A stretch of DNA of 64,000 bases from Gadus chalcogrammus (GCF_026213295.1 NC_079419.1:22280818-22344817); one strand, 5' to 3'. Numbered from the stretch's first letter, positions 33,860 through 45,293 are shown. The notes: a model not told the origin generated them from the letters alone. Translations and numbers: made by a program.

Positions 33860-34265
33860 TCAAGGGACTCCCGCAGAGAGACTCCCTTAGTCTTTGTTTC
33901 CCGGGTCTTGACTCCCGCAGAGAGACTCCCATAGTCTTTGTTTCCCGGGTCTTGACTCCCGCAGAGAGACTCCCATAGTCTTTGTTTCCCGGGTCTTGAC
34001 TCCCGCAGAGAGACTCCCATAGTCTTTGTTTCCCGGGTCTTGACTCCCGCAGAGAGACTCCCTTAGTCTTTGTTTCCTGGGTCTTGACTCCCGCAGAGAG
34101 ACTCCCTTAGTCTTTGTTTCCCGGGTCTTGACTCCCGCAGAGAGACTCCCATAGTCTTTGTTTCCCGGGTCTTGACTCCCGCAGAGAGACTCCCATAGTC
34201 TTTGTTTCCCGGGTCTTGACTCCCGCAGAGAGACTCCCTTAGTCTTTGTTTCCCGGGTCTTCGTT
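33860..34265. repeat. 44-bp tandem array, nine copies
   Basis: The unit begins TCTTTGTTTCCCGGGTCTTG and ends with GACTCCCGCAGAGAGACTCCC. It recurs exactly every 44 bases (33891, 33935 and so on) nine times, with only C/A, T/A-type differences. It is directly 5' of LINE copy 3 in that element's orientation, so it may be the LINE's 5' untranslated or promoter repeat. Confidence 0.9.
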
Positions 34266-34499
34266 TGCTGGGTCCTGACGCAACAGCTGACGCTAACAAT
34301 AGCTAGCCCTTAAATGGGCATGGTAGCTGAGGCAGACTTAGCTCCGCCCAGCTATCAAGCCTTTTGTTTCCCCGGTTAGTGTAATTATCCACATAGCGTC
34401 AGTGAGGCATGTGCTGCAACTATAGCCTGCAACTGCAGGAAAAACGTGCAGCCTTGCCTGAGGAAATAAGGTTATGTACAGAAAGATGTTATGATTCAT

Positions 34500-34580
34500 G
34501 CACATTTGCTTTCCACCTTGGTATTAGGGGTTTATCCTGCATTCACACTCCAATAATTAATAAAGCATGACTTACTATTG
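34500..34580. repeat. Short dispersed repeat, copy 1 (partner at 35948-36022)
   Basis: TTAGGGGTTTATCCTGCATTC followed by AATAATTAATAAAGCATG occurs here and again, slightly diverged, near 35970. The AATAAAGCATG block could be an old poly(A) region. Confidence 0.7.
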
Positions 34581-34607
34581 TGGTAGAAAAATAACCGAGT
34601 TCTATTA

Positions 34608-35444
34608 AGCCCAGTTCAGTTTTAATCTTGCTGAATTCTACGACGAATAATTGTGTCCAAATACAGATATGAGGACGACAAATGACCTGAAAAGATTTGG
34701 TTGGGGTTTGTCTCATTTTTCCTGCATTTACAGTGTGGGCGCAGAATTCGACGGTGCGCTAGATTGATTGTGGCATCGTTGATTGCGACCTGCGTTGCTT
34801 GTGGACTCTGTGATGATCGCAGACACGAATAATTGTGTCCAAATACAGATATGAGGACGACAAATGACCTGAAAACACTTGGTTGGGGTTTGACTCATTT
34901 TCCCCGCATTTACAGTGTGGTCGCAGATTTCGACGGTCTGCTGTCATGAATTGTGACCCATCGGGAATTGCGACCTGCTGCTTGTGGACTCTGTGATGAT
35001 CGCAGACATGAATAATTGTGTGCACATACAGATATGAGGACGACAAATGACCGGAAAATGCAATGTATCCAACAACGGGTAATCTAAACTAACTGTAAGC
35101 TCCAGCTATTTACTCCAATGCAGATATAGTGGAGAATGACAAGACATAGTAACTCTAGCCTACTCTCAAGTAAAATAAAAATAAAACTAATTGCAAACCT
35201 AACTAATCGCAAACCTAACTAATCTAACCTAACCTACGCAAATGATGATGTTCCGGCTCTCAGCGTGTGCCAGAGCGTTCACAGTTGCTATGGAAACCAC
35301 CTAGCGTCGCAGCCCGTTGCAGCGCGTTGCAGCCAGTGTGAACTGCCCAGTTTTAGAACGTCGCAGCCCGTCTCGTTGCAAGGCGTTGCAAGGAGTTGCG
35401 AGTTGCAAGCCGTTGCAAGGTGAATCTTTGGTCTGAACTGGGCT
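34608..35444. mobile_element. MITE with TTA target duplication (PIF/Harbinger-like)
   Basis: Perfect inverted ends AGCCCAGTTCAG and CTGAACTGGGCT are flanked by TTA at 34605-34607 and 35445-35447, the signature of PIF/Harbinger elements. The interior contains about 2.3 copies of a ~182-bp tandem unit (34640-35052) and, at the right, a GTTGCAAGG-rich stretch. No transposase is present. Confidence 0.75.
34640..35052. repeat. ~182-bp tandem repeat inside the MITE
   Basis: The block GAATAATTGTGTCCAAATAC through GACGACAAATGACC and CTTGTGGACTCTGTGATGAT recurs at about 34646, 34828 and 35009, the last partial. Confidence 0.85.
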
Positions 35445-35447
35445 TTA

Positions 35448-36180
35448 CTTCAACTAACTATAAAGAACATGAGGAATCGGGGAGTCCGGATCAAGTATTG
35501 ACGGAGACTTTATTGTTACCCGCAAACGAGAAACAACAATGCCGAGTGAGGTTTGCAAAGACACTGCCGGGTCGTCCGATCCCGGTCTTTCTTATCCTTT
35601 CAAACTGAGCTGTTTTGCATATGATATGACTGCCTTCGGTACAGGCTCAGAATTGTCTTACCTGGCAAGGACGGTCAGCCATACATTCCTTTAAGTATGT
35701 GGTCATCTCCTGCAGTTAATCTAAATAATGGGAGGATGTCAGTACGCTTTGGACCCAGGCTCCCTGGTGCCGTATGAGGGCCTCCTCTGGGTCAAGAGGT
35801 GGTCTTGCTGCTTTCCACCATTAATGTATATACCTGATATATATAGGCCTGATAATACTCATAGTTAATATTAAAGTAATGGTTGATTTCTCCCATACTA
35901 TCTCTAAGGATATGAATCCCAAAACAATGCCAGAATACTTGCATTCATGCACAGTGGCTTTTCACCTTGGTGTTAGGGGTTTATCTTGCATTCGCACTTC
36001 AATAATTAATAAAGCATGTCTTACTACCGCTAAGGATATGAATCCCAAACCAATGCCAGAATACGAAACGGGGGATACAATGGGAAGGCAATAGCCTATT
36101 TATTCTAGACCGGAAGCACTCACGGTCTGCCGTATTGTTTGGTGACGGCGTTTAACTTAAATATTCAGAGCAATGATGTA
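35448..36180. other. Unassigned sequence, possibly with an LTR-like piece
   Basis: On the minus strand around 35510 the sequence reads GGTAACAATAAAGTCTCCG, which has the look of an LTR R region with a poly(A) signal. No second copy, primer site or coding sequence confirms it. The partner of the 34500 repeat lies at 35948-36022. Confidence 0.3.
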
Positions 36181-36187
36181 TTCTCGT

Positions 36188-36190
<3 letters not shown>

Positions 36191-36224
<34 letters not shown>
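36191..36224. repeat. (TA)n microsatellite
   Basis: Pure AT/TA dinucleotide run. Confidence 0.95.
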
Positions 36225-36228
<4 letters not shown>

Positions 36229-36229
36229 G

Positions 36230-37200
36230 TATTGTCCTCACGGTACAAACATTCGTAAGTATTATGTCTCCTCATGATTCGTGACTATTATGTCTCATCA
36301 CGATAAAAACATTAGGATATATGGGATGGATACATTCTATCCACAATCCCATTAGGTGGAGGGTTCCCCTACTTGGGGCAGGAAGAGGAGGTGCCCCAGG
36401 TCCCCTTCCCCTCCGGGCAGGAAGAGGAGGTGCCGAGGCCCCCTTCAACTTCAGGCAAGACATGGAGACTACTCAAGGAGGTGGTAAAGATATTTATTTA
36501 TTTTTTTGGATGGATATTTTCAATTGGCAATTATTTTATCAGGAAACAAACTCTCCACCACAATTTAAACAAATGTACTATTTAGACCTCAATTAAACCT
36601 CTACAGTATTGCTGTTTCAAGAACTTGTGATTTTGTTATATCCCAGAGAACAACATGGATTGAGGCAGGGTTCCATTCTGGAAAATGTTAACCAATTTGT
36701 AAATTCATAAAATACATTTCTTGTTTTTAACTTTCTAGTTACAATGTGTTTGCTGACTCTGACCCTGACACCAATATCAGTACAGGAGTCTAATGGCCTC
36801 ACAAAAATAATGAGGCTGAGACCCAGAGAGGTACAACTATCCCAGGAGCGCTGCATTGACAAATCATCAAAAAGAGAGGACGGAAAGTAAGTCATCATAA
36901 TTGTGTGTGAATACTTTGTTGTCAGTTTTTTTTATAATTATGATATAATAATAACAATAATTATTATAACATTTACACAAAACGCTTGAGATGAAAAAAG
37001 AAAATTCAGGCATGTATTCAGAAAGCGTCTTAAAATCAACTCATGAATCTGCTGCAAATTTGCTCGTCCACACAAATCTACATAAAAAATCTTGCTTGCA
37101 ACCAATGGCTAGCACTGCTGTGTGAGGGTGAAGGCAAGCATGTGGTCTATTGGTCAGACTGTGGTCCATTGAACCTGCCCACAGGAATACAGGAGTATCT
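36230..37200. other. No clear gene
   Basis: This holds a two-copy GGGCAGGAAGAGGAGGTGCC repeat (36376 and 36416) and AT-rich non-coding DNA. I see no convincing exon. Confidence 0.4.
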
Positions 37201-37208
37201 AGATTGAG

Positions 37209-37943
37209 TAGGGGTGTGACGATACACTCAGCTCACGAGACGAGACGAGACACGATATTCGGTTTGCGAGAACGAGACTAGACGAGATTTTAAGAAAACT
37301 ACAATGACAAAATATATGACTGGAACAACATACTTTTATTTAACCGAGTTGCACATGCATTTTGAAATGTTTTATTATAACTCTTTACATGCATTCAATT
37401 GAAACTAAAACTAAAATTTATAAAAGTTGAAGTACAATAAATTAAATTAAATAATTCTATTTTTTTCAAGTGCAAACAATATTATCTGCAAAAACAAATC
37501 AAAGTTCTTCTCCGTCAATACAGAGTGCAAATAGTGCAAACAGAGTCTGACCAAGTATGTCACTGACAACTTGGTATTGTCCGTGTCTTATCAGTCACTC
37601 TACTGCCATTCATAATTTCCGCCGGGTACCCAAAATGCTGCCAAACAAATGATTTAAAAGTGGCGGGGGCTTCTTCGACGGTAATACGGGTATTTTCCGA
37701 CGTCATTCTGACTGCCTATGGCTGCTTCCCCTGCTTCCCCTCCTTCTCCTCCTCTTCTTCTTTTCCTTCTCCTTCGTTAGGTTCTGGCGGGCTAGACGTA
37801 GCAAAGGCGCATTACTGCCCCTACAGGCCACAAATAGAAGTTTGGATAGCTCACAAATCTCGCGAGACAGATTTTTAACGCGACGGATATCTTTGAGTTT
37901 AATCTCGCGAGATCTCGTGGCACGAGATCTCGTCACACCCCTA
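37209..37943. mobile_element. hAT-type MITE with near-perfect 8-bp duplication
   Basis: Ends TAGGGGTGTGACGAT and CTCGTCACACCCCTA form terminal inverted repeats. The flanks AGATTGAG (37201-37208) and AGATTGAA (37944-37951) match at seven of eight positions. Subterminal CGAGACGAGACGAGAC and CTCGCGAGATCTCGTG are rich in the same motif. No transposase is present. Confidence 0.8.
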
Positions 37944-38087
37944 AGATTGAATGTTAAATATGCAACACATAACTAGCATGTTCATTTTCATTGGCTGTCA
38001 CCTGGGCCATCGCACAGAATAGCGGTGGCCCACAATAAATTTGTGAATAAGCTGAAATTACAGTGCTGTTAGAGTAGGCTCGGTCAC

Positions 38088-38340
38088 AAACTAATCAGTT
38101 CGAATGAACAAATCCTTAAGACGAACAAACCGAACTGGTTCCTCTCTCTCGTTCAAATCGTTCGTTCTCAGACTCGACTCCTCCCAGACCCACTAGTCGC
38201 TGACTCGCTTACAGTTCGTTCACTGTGGTTCAGTGGTGAGGAGGGGCCGACTGAGAGACGTCACGACTCACGAGTGCCAGCCAATTGTATGCTGTTCTAC
38301 GACTGAGTCTAGGACGCTCTCGTTTAATTTTTGCCAATGA
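38088..38340. repeat. CGTTCGTTC-rich repeat, left piece (partner 40010-40255)
   Basis: This is rich in GAACGAAC/GTTCGTTC phrases, which recur in inverted sense around 40090-40240. The two pieces may be the ends of one MITE interrupted by the DIRS-like element between them. Confidence 0.45.
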
Positions 38341-38426
38341 GAGACAGAAATCAACCAGTTTCTTGGGGAAAAAACAAATGGGCTTAGTGAGGGAGCTATC
38401 TATTATTCACATTGGCCATCTGTTGC

Positions 38427-39840
38427 ACTTCGTCCCAGCCTTTATACCACATATACTCTAGGGTATATAGCATATAACCGCGTTGTCTGATTACAGTATA
38501 ATTCATTTTTTAATTCATTGCATCACGGAGAGGCCGTTTCACATGTTAACAATCAGACAAGTGTTACAGTGTGTGAAACTGGGCGACTGGTTCACCTCAA
38601 TAGATTTGAAGGATGCATACTTCCTCAACACAGGAAATTCTTGCGTTTCTCATTCCAGGGGTCACACTACCAGTACAACCGTCTCCCGTTTGGCTATTCT
38701 CTAGCCCCACAAACGTTTTCCAAGTGTGTGGAGACGGCTCTCCAGCCACTGCACGCAAACCTATTGAGAGTACTGTTCTACTTGGACGATATGCTTTTGC
38801 TGGCTCTCTCCAAGGAGGAAGCAGCTATTCAGACAAAAAAGCTGGTAATTCACCTGTCAAATTTAGGCTTCGCCATAAATTGGAAGAAAAGCTCCCCCCT
38901 CCCCTCACAGAGTTTGATGTATTTGGGGGTAGAGCTGGATCCAGCTGTAATGAGAGCACGGCTTTCACAGCAGTGGATGGAGACGCTGTGGTCTCTCCTC
39001 CGCCACTGTTCCCCGGGCAGTGTCATGACAGCCCTCTCTGTCATGAGGCTGCTGGGCATGATGTCAGCCGCACACGTGGTGGTGCCACTGGGGCTGCTTC
39101 ACATGAGGCGGCTGCAGAGATGGGTTTTCTCGCCTGCGCATCGACCCGGTGCGCAAAAGGCGGCGCAAAGTTACCATTCCCCTATCAGTGGGCCCCGATT
39201 TGACCCACTGAGGCAACGTCACACATCTCAGTGTTCACGGATGCTTCTCTGTCGGGCTGGGGAGGAACATGCGAGTTTCACGTAGTGGGCGGCGTTTGGC
39301 CACCCCCCGTGACCATGCATTGGAGCTCCTCACTGTGTTGAAAGTGATCCAACACTTTGACCCAATGTTAACGAATCAGCACGTCGCACAGACAACAAGG
39401 CGACAGCAGCATACATAAATCGCCAAGGGGGCGTGTGCGCTCGGCACAGCTGGCTGAGCATAGCGAGACAGCTGTTATGCTGGGCCCACACACACTTGCT
39501 CTCCATCAGAGCAGTGTACATCCCCGGTGTCCTGAACAGGGGCAGACATAATGTCGACGGGGGGTCCCCAACCAGGAGACTGGACTCTGCACCACCACCA
39601 TTACACTTTAATGCATTTTTCACAACCTACCAGCTCTTGTTGTGAGGACAAGTCACCGAGCCATTCGTTTCAATGGGAATCGCAACGGTCCATACTTTCA
39701 ACATTTGCATATTTGTAATTTGAAATTCGTTCCAGCCTTTATACCACAGATATAATAGGGACTATAGCATATAACCGCGTTTTCTGATTACAGTTGAATG
39801 CATTTTATACTATTAACCAGCTCTCGTTTGGAAGGCAGTG
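38427..39840 (+). mobile_element. DIRS/Ngaro-type (tyrosine-recombinase) retrotransposon fragment
   Basis: An RT-RNase H region is bounded by related direct repeats. CCAGCCTTTATACCACAGAT or a close variant, then AGCATATAACCGCGTT and CTGATTACAG, occurs at 38432-38495 and 39733-39797. A second short repeat (ATGCATTTT then ACCAGCTCT) occurs after the coding part (about 39594-39635) and again at 39797-39836. No tyrosine recombinase frame is present, so the element is heavily deleted. Confidence 0.6.
38490..39640 (+). pseudogene. DIRS/Ngaro-like reverse transcriptase-RNase H
   Basis: The reading begins FHMLTIRQVLQCVKLGDWFT followed by SIDLKDAYF. It shifts frame and continues with HRKFLRFSFQGSHYQYNRLP, FGYSLAPQTFSKCV and LFYLDDMLLLAL (RT palm with YLDD), then INWKKSSPLPSQSLMYLGVE. 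The RNase H part has FTDASLSGWGGTCEF and, after further shifts, YINRQGGV, then LSIRAVYIPGVLNRG. The PFGxSLAPxTF and IPGVLNRG motifs are characteristic of DIRS-group elements as I know them. At least three frameshifts make it a pseudogene. Confidence 0.75.
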
Positions 39841-40019
39841 TTAATTTTGGCAGCTAGATTTAGTCTTGGGCTGCACAGGGTTCTGTTTATGAGAGCCTAA
39901 AACACCCGGGACCCCCACCATCATTAGTAAATCAAGTATATTATCTTGCTGATATGTTAAACATCCAATAATCAACTACACCCCCATCCCGATGCGTTTG
40001 GTTAAAGTTGTAATGTTGA

Positions 40020-40250
40020 CGTTTAAGAATGAGAACGAGGGTCTGAGAACCGTGCATTCCATGATTCGATTCACTGCTACCGGAAACTCGACTGAACAAA
40101 CGAACGACGAACGAGGGAGGGGCTGAGTCTGACTGACTCAGAGAACCGTACATGATTTGATTCACCGCTACCGGAAACTTGACTGAACGAACGATTTGCG
40201 AACGACTCCTCTTGGCGAACTGAATGACGCGAACTGAACGCGGTCAAATA
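40020..40250. repeat. Tandem duplication rich in GAACGAACG
   Basis: A ~95-bp block with CTGAGAACCGT, GATTCACCGCTACCGGAAAC and TGACTGAACG is present twice (about 40040 and 40135). See the partner piece at 38088. Confidence 0.6.
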
Positions 40251-40403
40251 CTTTACATGAAAAATTATCATTTAAATCCACAAACAACATATTTGTAATC
40301 CAGGACATATAAAGACTGGGACCCACTGACGCTACAGACCTATTAGAGCAGTGCCAGTGGGTGGGACTTCACCAGCAGAAACTAACATCCACAGCGTCTG
40401 AAG

Positions 40404-41756
40404 CTAAGCTAACATTCTTGCCTTGTACTCTGCCAATGGGGATGCCTTCAGCCTGTTCCACTGGAGTGCAAAGCTTTTCAACTCAGCCTGCATAATTTCC
40501 TTGGTTGCCCTGCTGTCAAATCCTTGCAACAATTGCTCAAGTCTTGAAGGGCAGACTGGGGAAGAGCACTGGGGCAGAGCTGAGGGAAGTTTCTGGGATC
40601 CAGACATGCCAAGTCAGCATATAGATTGCCGTGTGTTAAAAAGCGCCTATGAATGGCTTAAATGACTGTGTCCATGATCCGGTTATGCACATACACCTCA
40701 TAGCATTTTTCTGCATCATCCAGGGTCTCATCCTGAGCCATCTCTCCAGGCAAGACTTTGTTCATCCTCCTCCTCTTTTGTGGCAGTGTGGCCTCCACTT
40801 CAATGTCTGTGTCATCTCTCTTGGATTTCTGTGTTTGTCCAGTTGACAAATGTGTCTGCTGCTTTTTTTTACAGATTCAAAATCTCTTCCCAAGCTTTTC
40901 AGCGTATCCTGTGTCGATGCCACCATTTTGTGAGCAGAGAGGATGTCCAATCCTGCCGTCTGAAGGTATTTAGTAGAGCTGTCAGTTAAACGCGTTATTA
41001 ACGGCGTTAACGCAAACCAATTTTAACGGCGTTAGAATTTTTTTGCGCGATTAACGCAATTATTTTATTTAAAAAAAAAAAACTTTTTTTTTTTTTCTTT
41101 GGCTCAAAACAAAGAAACAGTAGCCTGACTGCTATGTTCAAATGACATTTGTTCAAAGCAGTCGTTTAATTGCACTATAGAATCTTTTTTTATATTGTCC
41201 TGTTTTGATCAGTATATGCCAATGTTGTTATCAATAAAAAATAATTTGCACAAGGCAAGCTTCACCATGTTGATAAGAGAATTAAAATGAGAAGAATTAT
41301 GGGACAAAGAAATCAAGGCATATTTAGCATCGAAAAATGATTTGAGATTAATCGCGATTAATCGTGAGTTAACTATGACGTTAATGCGATTAATCACAAT
41401 TAAATATTTTAATCGCTTGACAGCTCTAGTATTTAGACAATGGAGAGGTATGTAAAAATATGCGGAGGAAGATTTGAGCCGTCAAGATCGTCTCATGCTT
41501 GAGCAATGACTGCGTATCCTCTGGCCATGACACGGACACATGGTTTCACTGTTGCCTGTTTCTGTATAGCTGATAATGTCAACAGCACATCAACGTACAG
41601 ACCATCTTCAGGCTTTCCAAAGGAGCCAAACACCATCTCCAGGGCCTCATGCTTGGCCTACCAGCGTGTCTCGCCAATAGGAGCAAGGCGTCTACGTCTT
41701 TTGTTTCGGCCTGACCCTTCCCACACATTCATCCTTTGATATGACTCTTTGATGAA
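40404..41756 (-). pseudogene. TTF-type hAT transposase, C-terminal half (continues from 53085-54350)
   Basis: This is the left half of an old minus-strand hAT gene. From 41756 downward it reads FIKESYQRMNVWEGSGRN, then APIGETRW and KHEALEMVFGSFG, the conserved TRW region of DUF4371-type hATs. After a MITE (40974-41428) it continues through DTLKSLGRDFES, EVEATLPQKRRRM, YEVYVHNRIMDTVI, LACLDPRNF-like sequence and LLQGFDSRATKEIMQAEL to about 40404. Frameshifts are frequent. The dimerisation core (ERSFS-like) is not seen further left, so the 3' end is lost. Placing 41756 next to 53090 restores one continuous reading, which shows the 11.3-kb element is an insertion. Confidence 0.65.
40974..41428. 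mobile_element. hAT-type MITE with perfect 8-bp duplication GTATTTAG
   Basis: Ends TAGAGCTGTCAGTTAAACG and CGCTTGACAGCTCTA form terminal inverted repeats. GTATTTAG flanks both sides (40966-40973 and 41429-41436). The interior is rich in TTAACG and GATTAATCG motifs. It sits in the C-terminal part of the TTF-type hAT gene. Confidence 0.9.
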
Positions 41757-42053
41757 TACCCAGGGTTCCCGCGGGGTTTTAAAAGCATTGAATTTATGAA
41801 TTTGGAAATAATATCTTAAAAAGACTTGAAAAAGTCTTGAATTTTGATATCTGGGTCTTAATAAATCGGCAGTTTAACTTCTCCGTAGCGTATTATCCTC
41901 AAAAGTATCATTTCGTCAACCACTATTATTTTGATTAAATAACGTAGCCTAAATGAGTTGCGGCATGGGTGTCGGATTGACTCGGCTGCCAGATCGACTC
42001 GGGATCCTAGATGCACAATAATGACGCACTTCCTTTAAACGCTGTCTTTTAAA

Positions 42054-42065
42054 TGCGCATGCGCG
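42054..42065. promoter_or_regulatory. Palindromic NRF1-like site
   Basis: TGCGCATGCGCG matches the palindromic NRF1 consensus. It lies about 0.3 kb inside the left end of the large hAT, upstream of its transposase exons, and could be part of the promoter. Confidence 0.35.
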
Positions 42066-42579
42066 TTTCATTCATTCCCATGGCCGTTTCTCAATTCTCA
42101 TTATTTTCTGTACTTGTGTGTGCTTGCGTTCTTGTGAAACGTCATCAGTCGTAGCCCAAGTACTGTTCCAATTCAAAGTACCCATCTTTGCCAATGCCGT
42201 GTTCCAATACCCGTACTATCTGTACTTACTAGCCAAATTGTAAGTGTATGTAGTACGTTCCAATTCAGATCCGTACTCAACGGCAGCCATCTTAGCTACG
42301 TAGCGGAAGAGGCGGAGCCAAAGTCGGCGCATTTTCCACATAGCCTGCATTAATAGAGTCATTTTGTAGTTTTTATAGTTTTATAGCTTTTTATAGCTGC
42401 TATGCGTAAAGAGTTCACCGTTCAAAGCGGGATGTTTATTGCGGGGGGGAAGCCGCGGCGGCAGTCGTGATCGTAATTTCCGGTTAGTGCACCACGGAGT
42501 ACTCGATTTGGAACAGCACTCACATCTGAAAAATGAACGTACTCAAGTGAGTACGAATAGTTCTTCCTTTAAGTGTACT

Positions 42580-43005
42580 CACAGAAAACGATCATTTCTA
42601 AAAACTCCGGCCAAAGTGGAGATTTCTGAAAACGCCGGTTATGCATTGTCGTGTCAACGGGTAGAAACGGGGTTTTAGGTTCTGAAGCGTCACATTATGC
42701 GCCAGGAAATGCCTAACGTCATATGAGCGCCCTATGTTTACAGTTTGTTTGTTACAGGAAGACGCTCGTGTTGTTCGTTGTTGTTGATTCTGAGGATTCT
42801 GATTGGCTTGCATGGCTTTATCCTTCTCCCTACACTGCCGCCCATAGGTTTGACATAGTTATAATGGCGCTCTACGGCGTATTTATGCGTTTTGATGTAA
42901 ACGACAACTTTTTCGAAAATGATGTGTGCACAATGTTATTTTTGAAAACGGAGGGGGGGAAATATTTGTTTCTATAAATACCCTGCTACGTATAAACGTG
43001 GCCTC
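42580..43005 (-). mobile_element. MITE, left end truncated (inverted copy of 50543-51051)
   Basis: Sequence from CAGAAAACGATCATTTCTAA through GTTATGCATTGTCGTG to ACGTATAAACGTGGCCTC is the reverse complement of the MITE at 50543-51051. About 90 bp at the left are missing. Confidence 0.8.
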
Positions 43006-43319
43006 ATACAATCTTTTTCAAGCCATTGATTGTTTATATGTAGGGTACAGCTGGCTTGCAGTGTGAATACGCATAACTTTTCATTTATATTCATTCAAAA
43101 TATTAACATACTATTTTAAAACTAAAGAGGCTGGTGTTTTGTTTTATATAATTTGTTTATATTGTTTAGTAGTTGTATGCCTACATGAGGCCGTAGCACA
43201 GTTAACAGACGAGCTGAGCTGCGAACTTCCAAGTCCACGAGTCCGTAGTTCGCGTACTTGGAATTCCCAAGTATTAACGAACTCCTTTTGTTTTCTAATC
43301 TATGAATAATAATCGAATG

Positions 43320-43380
43320 TAAAAATTATTGTTGCCTATACTTATATATATACTATATATATATACTTATATATAACGAA
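43320..43380. repeat. AT-rich TATATA stretch
   Basis: Interrupted TATATA runs between 43336 and 43376 in the 5' part of the large hAT. Confidence 0.8.
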
Positions 43381-44439
43381 GAATCGGTTAACTCCATTCA
43401 CTGAACGGGGCGATCCACTTTAATTCCAGCGCTCCCAACACAGAGTCAAAACGCCGGAACCAATAATTGAGAATGCAACGCTTCCCCGAGTCCCATATAT
43501 ATGTCCATGGTTCCCACACGTCACTTTGCTACAGCACACAAACAACAAGCCAAGCAGAAGCGTGAAAAATCTAAAAATCTTAGAAGACAAGAAAGTTTGC
43601 CTTTCTTTTTATTTTTTTAACGTTTGTTTAGGTTATCTAGCGACCCATTTTATGCTGGGGTTATGGGGAAATGTAAGTTTAATGACGCGTGGCGAGATAA
43701 ACAGGCATTTTGCCACTGGTTGAAACCGGTGGACAACATTTTTTCGCTGCTTTTTGCACCGTATGCAAAAAAAAAAAGTCAGCTTGGTACGATGGGCTTG
43801 AAGGCTTTAGAGTCTCATGCCAAGTCGTCCAAGCACATTTCTTCTATGAAAGGGAAATATCAAACTCCTTCCATCGCCGGTGTGTTTTCTGCTAGCGTTA
43901 GCCAGCCAGCTGTTGTGCCTGAAGCAGATAACCAGCCAACTGCTAGCACTAGCAGTGATACAGCAGCCCCTCCAGTTACGACCGCTAGAGTGGATCTTTT
44001 GGGTCCACACCAATAATGAAGGCAGAGGTGTTGTGGACTCCTTAATACCATCTCCAAACACCAGTCTTACAATGGTAATGACAGTATTTCAGAGCTGTTC
44101 AAATGCATGTTCCCAGATTCCGACATCGCTACCACATTTACTTGTGGTCCTGACAAAACGGCGTACATAGCCAAGTTTGGTTTAGCTGTCCATATAAAAG
44201 AGGAACTGGTGTCCAAAGTCAACAAATCACCGTTCGTTCTGATGTTCGACGAGAGCCTCAACGAGACTACGAAAAACAAACAGCTGGATGTGGATGTCCG
44301 CTTCTGGAACGAGGGACAGGTTCAGTCCAGATATCTGGGCTCCCAGTTTATGGGACATTCCACTGCACAAGACCTGCTGTCACATCTCAAAGTAAGCATA
44401 ACCCTTTTTACTCTACTTTCCTTAACAATGTTTGTTTCT

Positions 44440-44592
44440 GGGTTTATGTACTTGGCAGACGCTTTAGTCCAAAGCAAATACCGTATTTTCCGCACTATAA
44501 AGGCGCACCGGAGTATAAACCGCAGCAGCTAAATTGAATGATGTGTACATATATAAGACGCACTGGACTATAAGCCACAGGTGTTTTAATGT
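44440..44592. repeat. Fish SINE/LINE-tail piece and CGCACTATAA repeat
   Basis: GTACTTGGCAGACGCTTTAG is a diverged relative of 26757-26800. It is followed by CCGTATTTTCCGCACTATAA, AGGCGCACCGG and GACGCACTGGACTATAAGCC, a widespread vertebrate dispersed repeat. It lies in intron 2 of the large hAT transposase. Confidence 0.6.
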
Positions 44593-44603
44593 TTAATTAC
44601 CAT

Positions 44604-44877
44604 TAGGGCTGGCCCGAATGCCATTTTTCAGGCTTCGAATACTCGTTGGTTTTTCCGAGCGATTAATCGAATACTCATTCCAGAAAAAAACACCATCAAA
44701 AACAACATTAATAATCCCTATATACTCCCTGGAACCGATTTTGACAGTATCTGCATATTTTGTTGAAGATTTAATAGCTTTTGACGTCAATTAATAGGCC
44801 TAAGTATGTTGAAGCTCTTTAGTTTTTCCCCGTGGAAGCGAACAGCTGTTGTTCCGTTCCAAATCAGCTGTCCTCTG
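44604..44877. mobile_element. hAT-type MITE piece interrupted by the Gypsy element
   Basis: It begins TAGGGCTGGCCCGAATGCC and has GATTAATCGAATACTC phrases, typical of the GGGCTG-ended hAT MITEs. It runs up to the Gypsy insertion. Its other side should lie just right of 48951, but I could not find its right end. Confidence 0.5.
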
Positions 44878-45293
44878 TGTCACATGCTGGCTCTAGCATG
44901 CAACATGAAATGGGGGAGACCACGCCGTTTTACAATAATAAAAGAATTTATTATAGTAAGAAGATAATTTATTATAGTAAGAAGATAATTTTACATATAA
45001 TTAAATATAATAAAGATAAAGAAGTGTGGTGTAAATCAGTTAAATTTAAAGTAACCCAAAGTGTCATGCAAAAGTCAGTCTGTGTGTAACCAAACAAAGG
45101 ACAAAGAAAACCAACACGCCGTGAGGAGGGAGCGAACATGACTGTTGTGAAAGCAGGCTTTTAACCTGCTGCCAACACAGGCACACCTGAACTGCATCAC
45201 CTATTAAGAGAGAGAGAGAGAGAACAGGCAAACCAAACAGCCAGGGTGGAGTCAAAGCAAGGGTGGAGTCAAAGACTCACCAGGGTCGTCACA
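44878..45293 (-). repeat. 3' LTR of the second Gypsy element
   Basis: This is 416 bp from TGTCACATGCTGG to GGGTCGTCACA. It contains an extra 21-bp tandem unit (TTATTATAGTAAGAAGATAAT) not found in the 5' LTR, so it arose after insertion or during reverse transcription. Confidence 0.95.

Noticed and set aside
33860..34265. Regular array resembling a CRISPR locus
   Set aside because: The 44-bp units are directly tandem with no unique spacers, and the DNA is eukaryotic.
35480..35620. Solo LTR
   Set aside because: A poly(A)-like signal is visible, but no TG...CA ends, duplication or second copy could be shown.
36272..36596. Overlapping plus and minus frames
   Set aside because: They depend on a two-copy GGGCAGGAAGAGGAGGTGCC repeat and lack any domain.
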